Positions 1 to 9,756 of a stretch of DNA of 64,000 nt are shown piece after piece. The notes beneath the pieces are model-generated. The model was not told where the DNA came from and did no database searches. It was given only the letters and a program-made list of their open reading frames with translations. The translations under genes and the position numbers were made by a program. The stretch is from positions 17,575,900 to 17,639,899 of the forward strand of contig NC_065405.1 of assembly GCF_024362695.1 (NCBI RefSeq), given 5' to 3'. This DNA is from Pectinophora gossypiella. Taxonomy: Eukaryota; Arthropoda; Insecta; Lepidoptera; Gelechiidae. Each line of letters opens with the position of its first letter. Position 1 is the first letter of the stretch.

Positions 1-169
1 ACTAAAAATGTCATTATGCTTTTATAAAGAGAAAAAAATTGCTATAAACATCTTTAACTACCTCACTAAATGCCAACCCCAGATGTTTACATAAAAAGCT
101 ATATATATTATAATACACAGTCTATCTCGAGATTGAAGGGTTCTGTAGCATCACACAATTATTTGTGCT

Positions 170-250
170 GTGTTTTAATTATTTGTCACTCTCAGGCCTA
201 TTGTCTTAAATAATGCACCGCGTGAGAACCTCAGTGCTCGTCAAGTACTT
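170..250 (+). repeat. Fragment of interspersed repeat family F
   Basis: A short degraded piece resembling the end of family F, whose longer copies lie near 6190, 30178 and 46386. It shares the 'gtcttaaa' and 'gtgagaacctcagtgctc' type segments. No coding content is seen. It abuts the truncated start of LINE-A. The first 170 bases of the window hold nothing recognisable. Confidence 0.4.
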
Positions 251-260
251 AGTTAATGAT

Positions 261-454
261 AACATTATAATAACATTAAAATTAACGACGAGAAACTAGA
301 TTTTGTTGAACACACCGTTTTCTTAGGAATTACTGTAGATTCAAAACTTCAATGGGGCCCACATATTGTATCACTAGCGGGCAAGCTAAGTTCAGCAGCA
401 TATGCCGTCAGAAGAATCCGACAACTCACAGATGTACCCACTGCTAGACTTGTC
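261..454 (+). pseudogene. LINE-A reverse transcriptase fragment, left part
   Basis: The plus-strand frame encodes part of the region after the RT palm of a Jockey-type non-LTR element, with motifs such as FLGITVDSKLQWG and RRIRQLTDVPTARL. The reading stops at about 454, where LINE-B is inserted, and resumes in the same protein at 5481 (YFHSIMSYGILLWG). Upstream RT and endonuclease parts are absent, so LINE-A was 5'-truncated before it was split. Confidence 0.8.
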
Positions 455-690
455 AATCAATCAATCAATCAATAATACTTTATTGCACAACGACATATAC
501 AAAGGACATAAACATACGAATAAAAACATAAGTACAATAGGCGGCCTTATTGCTAAATAGCAATTTCTGCCAGGCAACCTTAGGGTGAAAGAAGTTAATG
601 CATTGGAGCACGGGCTGGTGCAATAAACATATAATGACACGAACAATAATAAAAAGAAAAATAAAATAAGAAAATAGTAATAATAAATAA

Positions 691-745
691 TATATATAAT
701 AATAAAATATATATATTATAATATATATATATATATATACACACA
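691..745. repeat. AT/AC microsatellite in the LINE-B 3' UTR
   Basis: A run of AT dinucleotides passes into AC and CATA repeats. It produces several spurious small ORFs rich in Tyr and Ile on the minus strand between 461 and 789. Confidence 0.85.
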
Positions 746-833
746 TACATACATACACACATATACATACATACAAATAGCCTATACAATATAATAATAC
801 ATATAAGGAGAATAAGAAAAAAACACTTCCAAG

Positions 834-3758
834 TTATGCCTGCAGGAAGAGCGCCTTCACTCTTGCCCTGAAAGAGTCCAGAGAAGGAGCCCTCCTGACA
901 GTCTCAGGTAGAGAGTTCCACAACCGGACAGCCCGCAAAGTGAAAGAGCAAGAATAAAAGTCAGTGGAATGGACAGGGATATTAAGGGATAAGGTGTGGG
1001 ACGATCGCAAAGTTCGATCAAGGACAGAGGATTTAAAAGAGAAACGATCTTTAAGGTAAGATGGAGTAGTAGGAAGATTAAGGATGGAGTACAGGAGACA
1101 CAAGATGTGGAGATCCCTACGGCGACGGACAGGTAGCCACTTAAGCTTGACACGGTAATTGGAAATATGATCGTATTTGCGCAATCCAAAGATAAATCTT
1201 ATGGCGAGATTTTGCAGACGTTCGAGCTTATTCAGCAATTCAACTGAAACATCAGCATAACAAACGTCTGCATAATCCAGGATTGGCAGAAGTAGGGACT
1301 GAGCCAGAGAAACCTTGGTACTAATCGGTAGAAAATTACGGAGACGCCTGAGCGAACCGTAAGCGGCAAACATCCTCCTACTTACCTCGGCCACCTGAGG
1401 TTTCCAAGATAGACATCTGTCAAACAAAACACCAAGGTTCTTAACAGTTTCACTAAAAGGAACTCGGACACCATCAAACATTATCGGCGGCAGAGACTCA
1501 CAGTCGACCCTCGAAATAAACCATGAACTACCAACAATAATGGCTTGAGTCTTCTTAGGGTTAACCTTAAGGCCAAAAGACTGACTCCAGTCCAGAATCA
1601 GCCCGAGATCTTTATTGGTACGCTCAATGGCATTAGGAAGGTCAACCAGAGGGGCATGAGTATAAATCTGAAGGTCGTCTGCATACAGGTGATAAGAATT
1701 AGATAGTGGGAGGGTTATCGAATTAATGAAAATTGCAAAGAGAAGAGGAGACAAGACGCCACCCTGCGGTACGCCGGCCGAGACATCGCACCACGTAGAG
1801 AAGGAGTCTTCAATACGGATACGCTGCCGTCGACCCGACAAGTAACTGCGAAACCAATCAATTGCCGTTGGAGATACGTTAAGAGATCGTAGAACGCCCA
1901 GAATAATGTCAAAATCCACGGTGCTGAAAGCATTACTAAAATCTAGCAATGTCAACACCGTGAGCTGCTGGTTTTCCATCCCCAAGCGAATATCATCAGT
2001 TATATTGACAAGGGCAGTAGTCGTACTATGACCAGGACGGAAACCGGACTGATAGGGATTAAAAAGCTTGTTGCTATTAAGGAAAAAGGAAATTTGTCTG
2101 TGAACAAGCTTTTCAAGGACTTTGGAGAGGAAAGGAAGGATTGATATGGGACGATAATCAGAAAAGGAATCGGGATTGGATTTCTTTGGAAGCGGGATAA
2201 TATGGGCATCTTTCCACTCGGTGGGAAAGACCCCAGTGCTCACAGAAGTGTTCAGGATTTTGGTAATAATTGGGGTAAGGATATCAATGAGAGGAATGAC
2301 CATATTACGACTAATGCTGTCTCCACCGATGGCATTCGATGTGATGGAAAGAATCGCTCTCTTAACATCACAATCGGCAAATTGACATAGAAAGAAAGGA
2401 GAATAATTAGGGGCAGGTTTAGATAAAAGGTGATTAAGTGTACTAGTTTTAATACTATTGTCAAGAAAGGACGAAGAAGAGAAATGCCTGTTGAGTAGGT
2501 CGAGATCAATATTACTAGAAACTGTACCATTACGTTGTTTACCAACCCCTAAAGAGTTTAGAAATTTCCAAACTTTAGCGGGATCTCCATTCTCTACGGA
2601 CTTATGGATATGGCGTCTTTGAGCGTCTCTTATCACCGTATTGCAGCGGTTCCTTGCCTGTGCGTATTTCTCGCGATTTAGGTTTGAATTGTCTGCTTTG
2701 TACCTAGCCTTAGCCCGATCCCTCTTAGCCATCTGCCCCCTCAGATCATCAGTCAGCCAAGGCGCAGGAAGATGCCTGACCCTAATAGGACGAATGGGAG
2801 CATGCACGTCATAAAGTTTAGTTAACATATTATTGAAAATTCTTACTTGCTCGTCGACATTGTCCTCCATTTCGATAACTGACCAATCCATCCTAACAGC
2901 ATCCTCACGTAGCCGGTCGACGTCCATAGCACCAAAGTTTCTCTGTAGCAGGATTCTGGGCTTAGGTTTTGGGGGGCGGATCTTGAAAGAAAGATATACT
3001 AAATCATGATATGAGAAAGCTTCGGCATTGTACTGGCCATGTTGAGCAACATGTCCGGGAGAGGAGACAAGCATTAGGTCTAGAAGAGAAGGAAGACAAT
3101 TGGGAAAATGATGCGTTGAACTCAGAGGGAGAACATGCATGTTGCAGGACTGGACAAGAGACCGCAGACGCTGCGAACGAGAATCATTTTTCAAGAGGCA
3201 CGTATTAAAGTCACCCATAATTATGGAATGACTATACAAAGGAGAAAGTTCTTCTAGAAGTTCTTCAAAAGCGGAGAAATAATTTATTTTAAGTGAGGGA
3301 CTGTAGTATACTCCTAGAAGAACCTTAGAGTGAGATAGTGTGACCTCCAGAAAAAGATGCTCCGCAGTATTGGGCGGTGGGGGTTGAGGTGAACTACTGA
3401 GAATCGAGAAAGGAATATGAGAGCGAAGATAAATGGCTACCCCGCCATGTGAGGTACTCACACGATCATTGCGGATAAGATGGAAGCCGGGGAGAGAGTA
3501 AGAAGTAGAAGGAAGACTAGGATTCAGAAAGGTCTCAGAAACAAGGATCGCATGAATATTCCTGCAATCGAACGAAGCAAGCATGTCCGGGTAATGGGCA
3601 GGTATGCTCTGAGCATTAATATGCACCACGTTGAAATTTTTTGGCACATTTACAAACGTATTGCGCAGAAATTCACCAAGAGTGGGGCTGGCATCCTGAA
3701 AGCTAACCTCGGAAGAAGAGCAGGATAAAAAAATATCGCTATTTATCGATACATCCAT
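834..3758 (-). CDS. LINE-B ORF2: endonuclease-reverse transcriptase
   Basis: 974 residues. The N-terminal apurinic-type endonuclease domain (about residues 40-260) shows NVVHINAQS, a SETFLN segment near 74, GDFN at 182-185 and the terminal YHDLVYLSF near 250. The RT domain spans about 515-760, with DYRPISILPFLSKVLEKLV near 534, LLDFSNAFSTVD at 604-615, AGVPQGGVLSPLLFAIF near 661 and the catalytic YADDL at 692-696. The C-terminal thumb and tail contain LDYADVCYADVS. The protein would nick target DNA and prime reverse transcription there. Length and unbroken motifs suggest a recently active copy. The start is the first ATG of the open frame. Whether the element is CR1-, Daphne- or Kiri-like is unresolved. 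Confidence 0.9.
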   Translation of the reverse strand: MDVSINSDIFLSCSSSEVSFQDASPTLGEFLRNTFVNVPKNFNVVHINAQSIPAHYPDMLASFDCRNIHAILVSETFLNPSLPSTSYSLPGFHLIRNDRVSTSHGGVAIYLRSHIPFSILSSSPQPPPPNTAEHLFLEVTLSHSKVLLGVYYSPSLKINYFSAFEELLEELSPLYSHSIIMGDFNTCLLKNDSRSQRLRSLVQSCNMHVLPLSSTHHFPNCLPSLLDLMLVSSPGHVAQHGQYNAEAFSYHDLVYLSFKIRPPKPKPRILLQRNFGAMDVDRLREDAVRMDWSVIEMEDNVDEQVRIFNNMLTKLYDVHAPIRPIRVRHLPAPWLTDDLRGQMAKRDRAKARYKADNSNLNREKYAQARNRCNTVIRDAQRRHIHKSVENGDPAKVWKFLNSLGVGKQRNGTVSSNIDLDLLNRHFSSSSFLDNSIKTSTLNHLLSKPAPNYSPFFLCQFADCDVKRAILSITSNAIGGDSISRNMVIPLIDILTPIITKILNTSVSTGVFPTEWKDAHIIPLPKKSNPDSFSDYRPISILPFLSKVLEKLVHRQISFFLNSNKLFNPYQSGFRPGHSTTTALVNITDDIRLGMENQQLTVLTLLDFSNAFSTVDFDIILGVLRSLNVSPTAIDWFRSYLSGRRQRIRIEDSFSTWCDVSAGVPQGGVLSPLLFAIFINSITLPLSNSYHLYADDLQIYTHAPLVDLPNAIERTNKDLGLILDWSQSFGLKVNPKKTQAIIVGSSWFISRVDCESLPPIMFDGVRVPFSETVKNLGVLFDRCLSWKPQVAEVSRRMFAAYGSLRRLRNFLPISTKVSLAQSLLLPILDYADVCYADVSVELLNKLERLQNLAIRFIFGLRKYDHISNYRVKLKWLPVRRRRDLHILCLLYSILNLPTTPSYLKDRFSFKSSVLDRTLRSSHTLSLNIPVHSTDFYSCSFTLRAVRLWNSLPETVRRAPSLDSFRARVKALFLQA

Positions 3759-4446
3759 AAAAAGAAAAATAATAAAATAAAATAAATAAATAATAATAAA
3801 CTAAAACAACTTAATAAATAATATACTCAATACAATAAGCACTATTAACTATGACAAGTACTTGGTACCTATCACCCGCCAGTAGCCTATTTACAAAGCC
3901 AAAAACAAAAAAAAAACAAAAAAAAATACAAAATAAAAAGAACCAAACAAAAACTGAACAAAAAGTAAACGATAAAAACAAAACGACTAAATGAGTATGT
4001 TACAGTTCTACAAGACAAGCAACATCAAAACGCAAAATCATTTTGTACAAAACTACTTTAACAAATGCATAGCGAAAATAATGAATAAGTTGCAAGGAAT
4101 AAGATAACATCGAAAGCATAGAAAGAGATAGCAATAGTAGGAAAAAAAATCAGGAAAATGTACTATTTGCCTCCCGCAGTGCGTAGTTGTCGTGTTAGAA
4201 AAACACATTCATAAATCAAAACTGACAGCCAGAGGAAAAAATAATAACTATAAATAAAATATGAAGTGAAGTAAAAGGAGGGAAGTAGTGAAAAAATACT
4301 TTTACAACCAGAACAAAAAAGAAAGGAAAATACTGCCACCCTCATAAGACTGCAGGAAACAAATAGGTAAGAAATATATATATATGCAAAATAACCTTAC
4401 TATTAAACTACACTACATACAATGAAAAATGAAACGTCTTATAACC
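3759..4446 (-). other. Spacer between LINE-B ORF1 and ORF2
   Basis: About 690 bases, very A-rich on the plus strand, with several runs of A broken by single bases near 3905-3990. No credible ORF is seen on either strand. The spacer is long for a two-ORF element of this type, which may mean an internal insertion or a lineage-specific linker. Confidence 0.6.
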
Positions 4447-5274
4447 TCACTTATTGGACTTCTTTGCAGTTGCAGCACGCTTCCCCTTCACAACAGGGGG
4501 CGCGATGGCCACCACGTCGACTAGCTCCCCATTATCCTCCGAGCCCGAGGAGACAATGCCGCCAGCACACTCGACACGAGACAAACCGGGGATTGTATTC
4601 AGAACGTGGAGTGATGATACTCGGTGTCGCTTGCCGTCCGGTCCAGAAACGATAACGTGACCATCGCGTGTCCAGCACTTCGTCACCCCAAACCTTTTAC
4701 GGGCCGCAACAAACAGGTCGTGTCGCCGCTTTGTGAGGAATTCGGACAATGTGAAACCAGAGCCCTTGAGTTTAGTCTTTACCTGCCAAGCCCCAGCACG
4801 AATTTCATGTCTGCTGAACTTAATTAGTATTGGCCGCGGCTTGCTAGTGTGCATGCGACCCATCCTAATAGCCCGACTGAAATCACTCGGCTGCAGAGAC
4901 AGAGCAAGGTGTTTGTTTACCATCCGCAAAACCACCGCAGGAGTATCTTCATCCTTGACTTCAGGCACACCATGAAGAAGAAGCATTTTCCTCCTAGTTC
5001 TCATCTCCAAGTTGTCACACTCTGCCGTCAGAAACTCAACCTGCTTTTGCAAAGCAGACAGAGAAGTAACGACAAATGCTCGAAAGGCCTGGAACTCTGC
5101 TGTGAGTGATGCAACGGTGCTAGTGCGCGGAGTAGTCCTTCCCAGTTCCTCTTCAAAGGCAGCCATCCGAGTATTAAACATCTGCGCTAACGATTCCATA
5201 GTTGTCTGCACTGAATCCATCTTGGTTGTGATAATTTGTGAAGTGATGTGCTTGTGATGATGATGGAAAAACAA
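4447..5274 (-). CDS. LINE-B ORF1: coiled-coil, RRM-like RNA-binding protein
   Basis: 275 residues from the first ATG; a second Met at residue 19 may be the true start, because the first 18 residues are His-rich and low in complexity. Residues 20-95 are helical with heptad-like spacing (a likely coiled coil). Residues 95-200 resemble the RRM-like ORF1 domain of CR1-group elements (KMLLLHGVPEV, then SRAIRMGR and PRPILIKFSR). The C-terminus is basic (KGKRAATAKKSNK). By family analogy it packages element RNA into a particle. ORF2 follows downstream on the same strand. The family call rests on motif resemblance only. Confidence 0.8.
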   Translation of the reverse strand: MFFHHHHKHITSQIITTKMDSVQTTMESLAQMFNTRMAAFEEELGRTTPRTSTVASLTAEFQAFRAFVVTSLSALQKQVEFLTAECDNLEMRTRRKMLLLHGVPEVKDEDTPAVVLRMVNKHLALSLQPSDFSRAIRMGRMHTSKPRPILIKFSRHEIRAGAWQVKTKLKGSGFTLSEFLTKRRHDLFVAARKRFGVTKCWTRDGHVIVSGPDGKRHRVSSLHVLNTIPGLSRVECAGGIVSSGSEDNGELVDVVAIAPPVVKGKRAATAKKSNK

Positions 5275-5431
5275 AATATTGTTCGGAAATGATGAAAATG
5301 TAAGCTACTGGTAGGTGAACATTAGTTGTTTACACTAACATTGTATTTGGTATGTCTACTAGTGATTTACTAATTATTTTAAATAAATTAAATTAGAGCA
5401 ATCAAAATATGTCTACTTCATCTGTCACACT

Positions 5432-5432
<1 letters not shown>

Positions 5433-5480
<48 letters not shown>
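5433..5480 (+). repeat. 48-base poly(A) run at the LINE-B/LINE-A junction
   Basis: An uninterrupted run of 48 A on the plus strand at what should be the 5' edge of the minus-strand LINE-B. It is in the wrong place to be LINE-B's tail, and the real 3' end at 453 uses a four-base repeat. It could be the remnant of a second, plus-strand poly(A) insertion or an expanded homopolymer. Confidence 0.9.
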
Positions 5481-5484
<4 letters not shown>

Positions 5485-6160
5485 TCTACTTCAGCTACTT
5501 CCACAGCATAATGTCTTACGGTATTTTATTGTGGGGTCGAGCCGCTGATGTAGAAACTATTTTCATTATTCAAAAAAGGGCAGTTCGCGCTATTTATAAT
5601 CTGCGTTGTCGGGACTCTTTAAGGGAGCTGTTTAAAGAAATAAATATACTGACGGTCGCAAGTCAATATATTTATGAAAACATTATGTATGTGCGTAAAA
5701 ATGTATCTCTCCTTCCGAGAAACTGTGAAAGGCATACTTACAATACAAGGAATAAAAATAAAATTGTTGTTCAAAATTCTAGATTAAGTAAATTAAATTC
5801 ATCTTTTTTGGGGTTATGTATACGTTTTTACAATAAAATACCAGATAATATTTTAAATTTGTCAGACAACAAATTTAAAGCTCACGTGAAGCTTACTTTA
5901 TGTAAAAAAGCCTATTATAAGATTAATGATTACCTAAATGATAAAAATGTCTGGTATTGAATGTGTTCCTCTAGTTATTAAATAACTTGTAATGTACCCT
6001 CATTGATTTAAAAGATGTGTTGCTGTTGCAGTTTCTTGTCATTTCTTCTCCTCAGCCATAACACCTTGCGAAATGACGTAAATTCAAAAATGTTACATTG
6101 ACCTTCAACAAGTTTATCCATGATAATTACGTTCAATAAATGATTCTGATTCTGACTCTG
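5481..6160 (+). pseudogene. LINE-A C-terminal coding region and 3' UTR, right part
   Basis: The frame open to 5960 encodes the terminal part of a Jockey-type ORF2 (YFHSIMSYGILLWG, QKRAVRAIYNLRCRDSLREL, FYNKIPDNILNLSDNKFKA), ending in a stop after NVWY. The 3' UTR of about 200 bases ends in a TGATTC repeat at 6137-6160. Tail copies of this family occur at 14141-14490, 29149-29335, 33553-33850 and 58981-59085. Together with 261-454 it forms one older element split by LINE-B. Confidence 0.85.
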
Positions 6161-6189
6161 AATGTTAACCGAGTCTCCGTCGTTTATCG

Positions 6190-6345
6190 CTATCGACCCT
6201 CTAGGGCCGATTAATTCTTTCAAATATTATTCTCTCAGATGACGCCCTGAGCCGAGGTTCGCACCCAACTAGGCACCTTCAGGCGTGTTATCTTAAATTT
6301 TGTACCGGGTGAGGGCTCTCAACGCTCTCCATTTGTCCGGTGATG
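6190..6345 (+). repeat. Interspersed repeat family F, end fragment
   Basis: It shares with 30360-30510 the order 'tatcgctatcgac', 'ttctttcaaatatt', 'gacgccctgagcc', then a GGTGAGAG-type segment. No ORF survives here. The stretch to 6660 shows no feature. Confidence 0.5.
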
Positions 6346-6669
6346 AAATTAAACCCCGTTTGAATGTAATTAACACTTTTAATGAGATATTCTTTTAAAA
6401 TACAGAGATGTAGATGAGCGCGTATGACGTGTCGATGACAGAGAGCAAGCCTGTCTATACTTCAAGAACGTTACGGATAAGCGTGACATTGCTCTTCAAG
6501 TTTTGTCAGGCACTGTTTGCATTCCCTTAGATTTCATCATCCGGCCTAGTAGTTAACGCCACCTGTGGCAAATCTACGATAAGTCACCTAAAAACACTTA
6601 ACTAAAATAAAAAAGTATAAAAGTCCCTGTGATCCTGTGTGTCTTGAACAGCGCCGGACTTGCACCAAT

Positions 6670-6944
6670 CATCATCAGCCCATTAACGTCCCCACTGCTG
6701 GGGCACGGACCTTCCCTATGGATGGATAGGGAGATCGGGCCTTAAACCATCACGCGGACCCAGTGCGGATTGATGGTTATTAACGACTGCGAATGCAGTC
6801 GGGACCAACGGTTCAACGTGCCTTCCGAAGCACGAGCTCGAGATGAAAACTTTTTTTTTTGTGGTCACCCATCCTATGACCGGCCTTTGCGAAAGTTGCT
6901 TAACTTCACCAATCGCAGACCGAGCGCGTTTACCGCTGCGCCTC
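6670..6944 (-). mobile_element. SINE with tRNA-like/5S-rRNA-like head (SINE-5S), full length
   Basis: Flanked by a perfect 12-bp target duplication (acttgcaccaat at 6658-6669 and 6945-6956). Read on the minus strand, the head has a tRNA A-box-like stretch (GGCGCAGCGGTAAACGCG), then a piece like the 3' half of 5S rRNA ending GGATGGGTGACC, an A/T run, the core shared with other SINEs here, and a tail with CAGCAGTGGGGACGTTA and an (ATG)n end. It has no protein-coding capacity and would depend on a LINE for mobility. Confidence 0.87.
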
Positions 6945-6999
6945 ACTTGCACCAATGAGTTATAAATTTATCTTCACTAACACAGTTAGCTCGACCTTT

Positions 7000-7125
7000 A
7001 TAGACGGCGATACGGCTCATCACCTATCACGTTGGTCTAACAGCAAGCTCGGTGAAGCGTGGGTACTTAGTTCATCTTGCGATAAATTTTCCGGCTAGTC
7101 CGATTGGGAAGTCGTAAGCTTATGT
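7000..7125 (+). repeat. Interspersed repeat family I
   Basis: A non-coding repeat with the recurrent segments 'tagacggcgatacggctca' and 'gggtacttagttcatcttgc'. Other copies lie near 18240, 35080, 37140 (minus), 50090, 51760 (minus) and 56610. Class unknown. Confidence 0.5.
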
Positions 7126-7244
7126 TATCATCATCATCATCTTCCTAGGCCTTTGTCCCATTTACTTAGGACAAGAGGCTTGGGGTCGTAAGCTTATATT
7201 TGCACTAATCATGCGGAATTTGACTATTATGGTATGGTTTATGA

Positions 7245-7565
7245 TCTTCTTCTAACTTGTGGGTTATCCGGCGGATTACCAACTTCAACAACCCTTGTAT
7301 CAGGGTTATTATTGGGCGACCACAGGCCTGGGACATGGCCCGTGTAACCCTTTCGGAGCAGTTTACCAGATTCTCAATTCACCAGATTCGCAACACACCA
7401 GATTCTCAACTAACCAGATTCGCTATTCACCAGAAGTACACTTAAAAGCAAAAACAAATGAAACAAAAGAAGTAATATAATAACCGGGACCAACGGCTTA
7501 ACTCGCCATCCGGAGCACGGATCATCTTACTTTCGGATACTTGGGTGATCAGCCTGTAAAGTAAT
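7245..7565 (-). mobile_element. SINE-2 copy interrupted by a minisatellite-bearing insert
   Basis: The SINE-2 tail half lies at 7245-7350 and the core-to-head part at 7478-7555. Between them is about 120 bp that is not SINE, including the tandem array at 7363-7437. The tRNA-like head is missing, so this copy is 5'-truncated relative to the one at 10344. Confidence 0.65.
7363..7437. repeat. 16-bp minisatellite, about 4.7 units
   Basis: Consecutive units of the form accagattctcaattc, accagattcgcaacac, accagattctcaacta and accagattcgctattc, then a partial unit. The first nine bases are invariant and the rest varies. The array lies inside a SINE-2 copy. Confidence 0.85.
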
Positions 7566-7814
7566 GGGAAGTTTAAAAATCCGTCCCGATATACGGAACC
7601 TTAAAAGCGTAAAATATCACTTTTATAATTAAAGAAGCCGTAACTTCCCGAAGACATTTCCATTTATTTACAGAATGTAGCATAGAAATATGATCGCGGT
7701 GCGCGGTGGGAATTAATTAAATAATTTAATTAAAACCTGTTAGCCTGCACTCTCTGGGCCTGAGATCCGCGACCTGTGATGGTGAAAGGTTGGAGAGGAT
7801 AAATATTTTTGGTC

Positions 7815-7965
7815 AAAGTTTCAAATTCATAAATATCTTTATTCAGTAGGTAACATAGTTACACTTCGCATCGTCCTTTTTACATAACGAACTTCTCATC
7901 CGTCTAAAACTACTGCAGCTTTTCACAACTTGTATAGCCGGGGAAAAGAAGCTGCAAGAAAAACC
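7815..7965 (-). mobile_element. LINE-E 3' UTR tail
   Basis: Minus-strand match to the tails at 45540, 47513 and 49330: a GAAGCTGC segment, 'ggatgagaagttcgttatg', 'gtaactatgttacctac', then an AATAAA-like site and a TTTGAA-type terminal repeat. No coding part remains. Confidence 0.6.
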
Positions 7966-8774
7966 CCGGTACAGGGCCCTAGAAGTTCTTTTATCGTTTA
8001 TAAACCAGATTTCGTTTTCTCTGAAATTCTTCCAAATAGTGTTGTTTAGAAGATAGCCGTGGTCGTATGTCGTGGTAATCGAATTCTTAGGACCGATATG
8101 TTTTCTTTTGACGTGACTTATTGTAGATAAATAGCCGGCATACTAAGGTTTTTAGCTTTCCTGTGATTTGGAGGGATCTCCTTACGTGATAGTCGATATA
8201 AGATTTTTTGACCTGCAGGTTATAACGCATGAGACGACCTTTTAATGTACTATCGTAGAGCTCCGTGCGTCGTAAAATTTGCGGATGAGTGGAGTTCAAA
8301 GTTGAAGTATGAACTATTTGCGCATACTTGTATGGCGCGTGTTTCGTGCTCACTTGGCCATTCCGACGTCTTTCTTCTACTCCGTAAATCCGCCAAAGTA
8401 TTCACCATATACCACACAACGGAGCCTGAACACCCCACACTGTTACCGCAGGTGGCTATCTCCTAATTAATCATTTAACATTTTAAAATATTTACCCGTT
8501 CCCAGGTTTAAATGATGCCCCTGCAGCAATGAATGCTATGAATGGAAGGTTTAAAATTGAAAAGATTTCCTCTTTTATGACAGTAGGTAATTCTTTGGTA
8601 AATGTGGCTTTCAGCCAGGCTTCTCTGCTGAAGTGGGAACAAAGATAAAACCATAAGAACATAGGATGACCACACCCCGGACACTTCATACAATACACCT
8701 CGTTTTACACAGACACTACAATTGACGTTATCGTACACGCGCATGTGTGCGTGTGACGTCTGACGCCCGTTGTA
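7966..8774. other. Stretch with no recognised gene
   Basis: Short open frames exist on both strands near 8090-8740, but they overlap, lack recognisable motifs and have no convincing splice sites. No repeat with another copy in the window was recognised. Confidence 0.4.
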
Positions 8775-9212
8775 TGGAACCGAAAATAATTAAAAAAACG
8801 CTAAAATTTTCATTAATTTTCCATTTTTCGACAAGAAAATCAAGTAATAATAAAGTATATTTGATTTGATTTGAAAATCCACTTGATATCAACTCAGAAT
8901 CATGGTCTGAATCATTCCCCTCAGTATTCGTTACGGTGTCACTAACAGCCATACCTACTTGTTTGGTTACCTGTATGTACTTGTACGGGGTGTAAGTGAC
9001 ATCGTAACGAATACTAAGGGGGATGATTCAACTAATTATTCTGAGTTATTATCGAGCGGAATTGTCCATCGCAAAAGTACCTATAGAATTGAAAATAATT
9101 TAAAAAACTTGAAGAAAATGAATTTTCTGACGGAAAATTCCACTTGATATCAACTCAGAATCATGGTCTTAATCATCCCTCAAAGTTTTCGTTACGATGT
9201 CACTAACACACT
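8775..9212. repeat. Composite inverted-repeat element, copy 1
   Basis: An approximately 85-bp module (A: 'cttgatatcaactcagaatc' followed by 'ccctcagtattcgttacg') occurs as A at about 8868-8950, reverse complement at 8985-9075, and A again at 9140-9205. The order A, A', A with short AT-rich spacers is repeated at 12095-12495. Both copies end in a 'gtcactaacac..ctgtat' boundary. No transposase is encoded; class unknown. Confidence 0.72.
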
Positions 9213-9363
9213 GTATAATTCAATTCAATTCAAAATCATTTATTTCGGACAATAATACATCCATAATTTGTTAGTAACAATGAACTTACTAGCGAGGTTA
9301 TTTAACAATCAAATTAAATATTAAAAGTGTTAGTAACAATGGAACTTAATTCTATGTTAGTAG

Positions 9364-9509
9364 TACGGTCACGAGCATTAACATGTATACACTTTGGTAC
9401 CATGTCACATTAACTTTTTTGACAAATTGAACTGTAAGTCTCACTAAATGTCAAATATGTTAGTACGACAGACTCCTAAAGTGGGTACATTATATTGCTC
9501 ATGACTGTA
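9364..9509. mobile_element. M1 MITE, mariner-like
   Basis: About 146 bp, with imperfect terminal inverted repeats TACGGTCACGAGCA and TGCTCATGACTGTA. TA at each end fits a Tc1/mariner-type target duplication. Internal sequence is conserved in copies at 31043, 47486 and 53528 and in a fragment at 35925. It is non-coding. Confidence 0.82.
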
Positions 9510-9545
9510 CAATACCTATATGTATAATATATTATTATTTATCAT

Positions 9546-9756
9546 CATCATCACCAGCCCATTAACGTCCCCACTGCTGGGGCACGGGCTTTCCCTATGG
9601 ATGGATAGGGAGATCGGGCCTTAAACCACCACGCGGGCCCAATGCGGATTGGTGGTTATTAACGACTGCTAATGCAGCCGGGACCAACGGCTTAACATGC
9701 CTTCCGATCCGAGCACGGAGGAGCTCGAGATGAAAACATTTTTTTTATTGATAAAC
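9546..9756 (-). mobile_element. SINE-5S, 5'-truncated copy
   Basis: The tail and core are intact on the minus strand, but the copy stops at the A/T run and so lacks the tRNA-like/5S-like head. Flanked by attatttatcat at 9534-9545 and 9757-9768, a 12-bp target duplication, so the truncation happened during insertion. Confidence 0.83.

Larger units (their letters stand above)
453..5432 (-). mobile_element. LINE-B, apparently full-length two-ORF non-LTR retrotransposon
   Basis: A minus-strand element with ORF1 (4447-5274), a spacer of about 690 bases, ORF2 (834-3758), a roughly 380-base 3' UTR and a terminal short-unit repeat (ATTG)n at 453-475. Ending in a short microsatellite rather than poly(A) is typical of the CR1/L2/Daphne-like groups; that placement is inferred from ORF1 and ORF2 character. 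Both ORFs are uninterrupted. It sits inside LINE-A, with 'ttgtc' on both sides as a possible short target duplication. The exact 5' end is uncertain because a 48-base A run and a partial repeat of 'gtctacttca' lie at the junction. A 70-bp 5'-truncated copy of the same 3' end lies at 51674-51743. Confidence 0.85.

Noticed and set aside
461..789. Small minus-strand ORFs rich in Tyr, Ile and Cys
   Set aside because: They translate the AT/AC microsatellite and 3' UTR of LINE-B.
2176..3728. Plus-strand ORFs over LINE-B
   Set aside because: Shadows of ORF2 on the opposite strand.
5433..5480. Poly(A) tail of LINE-B
   Set aside because: It lies at the 5' side of the minus-strand element; the 3' end is at 453 with an ATTG repeat.
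7363..7437. CRISPR-like repeat array
   Set aside because: Units are contiguous without spacers, the genome is eukaryotic, and no cas genes are present.
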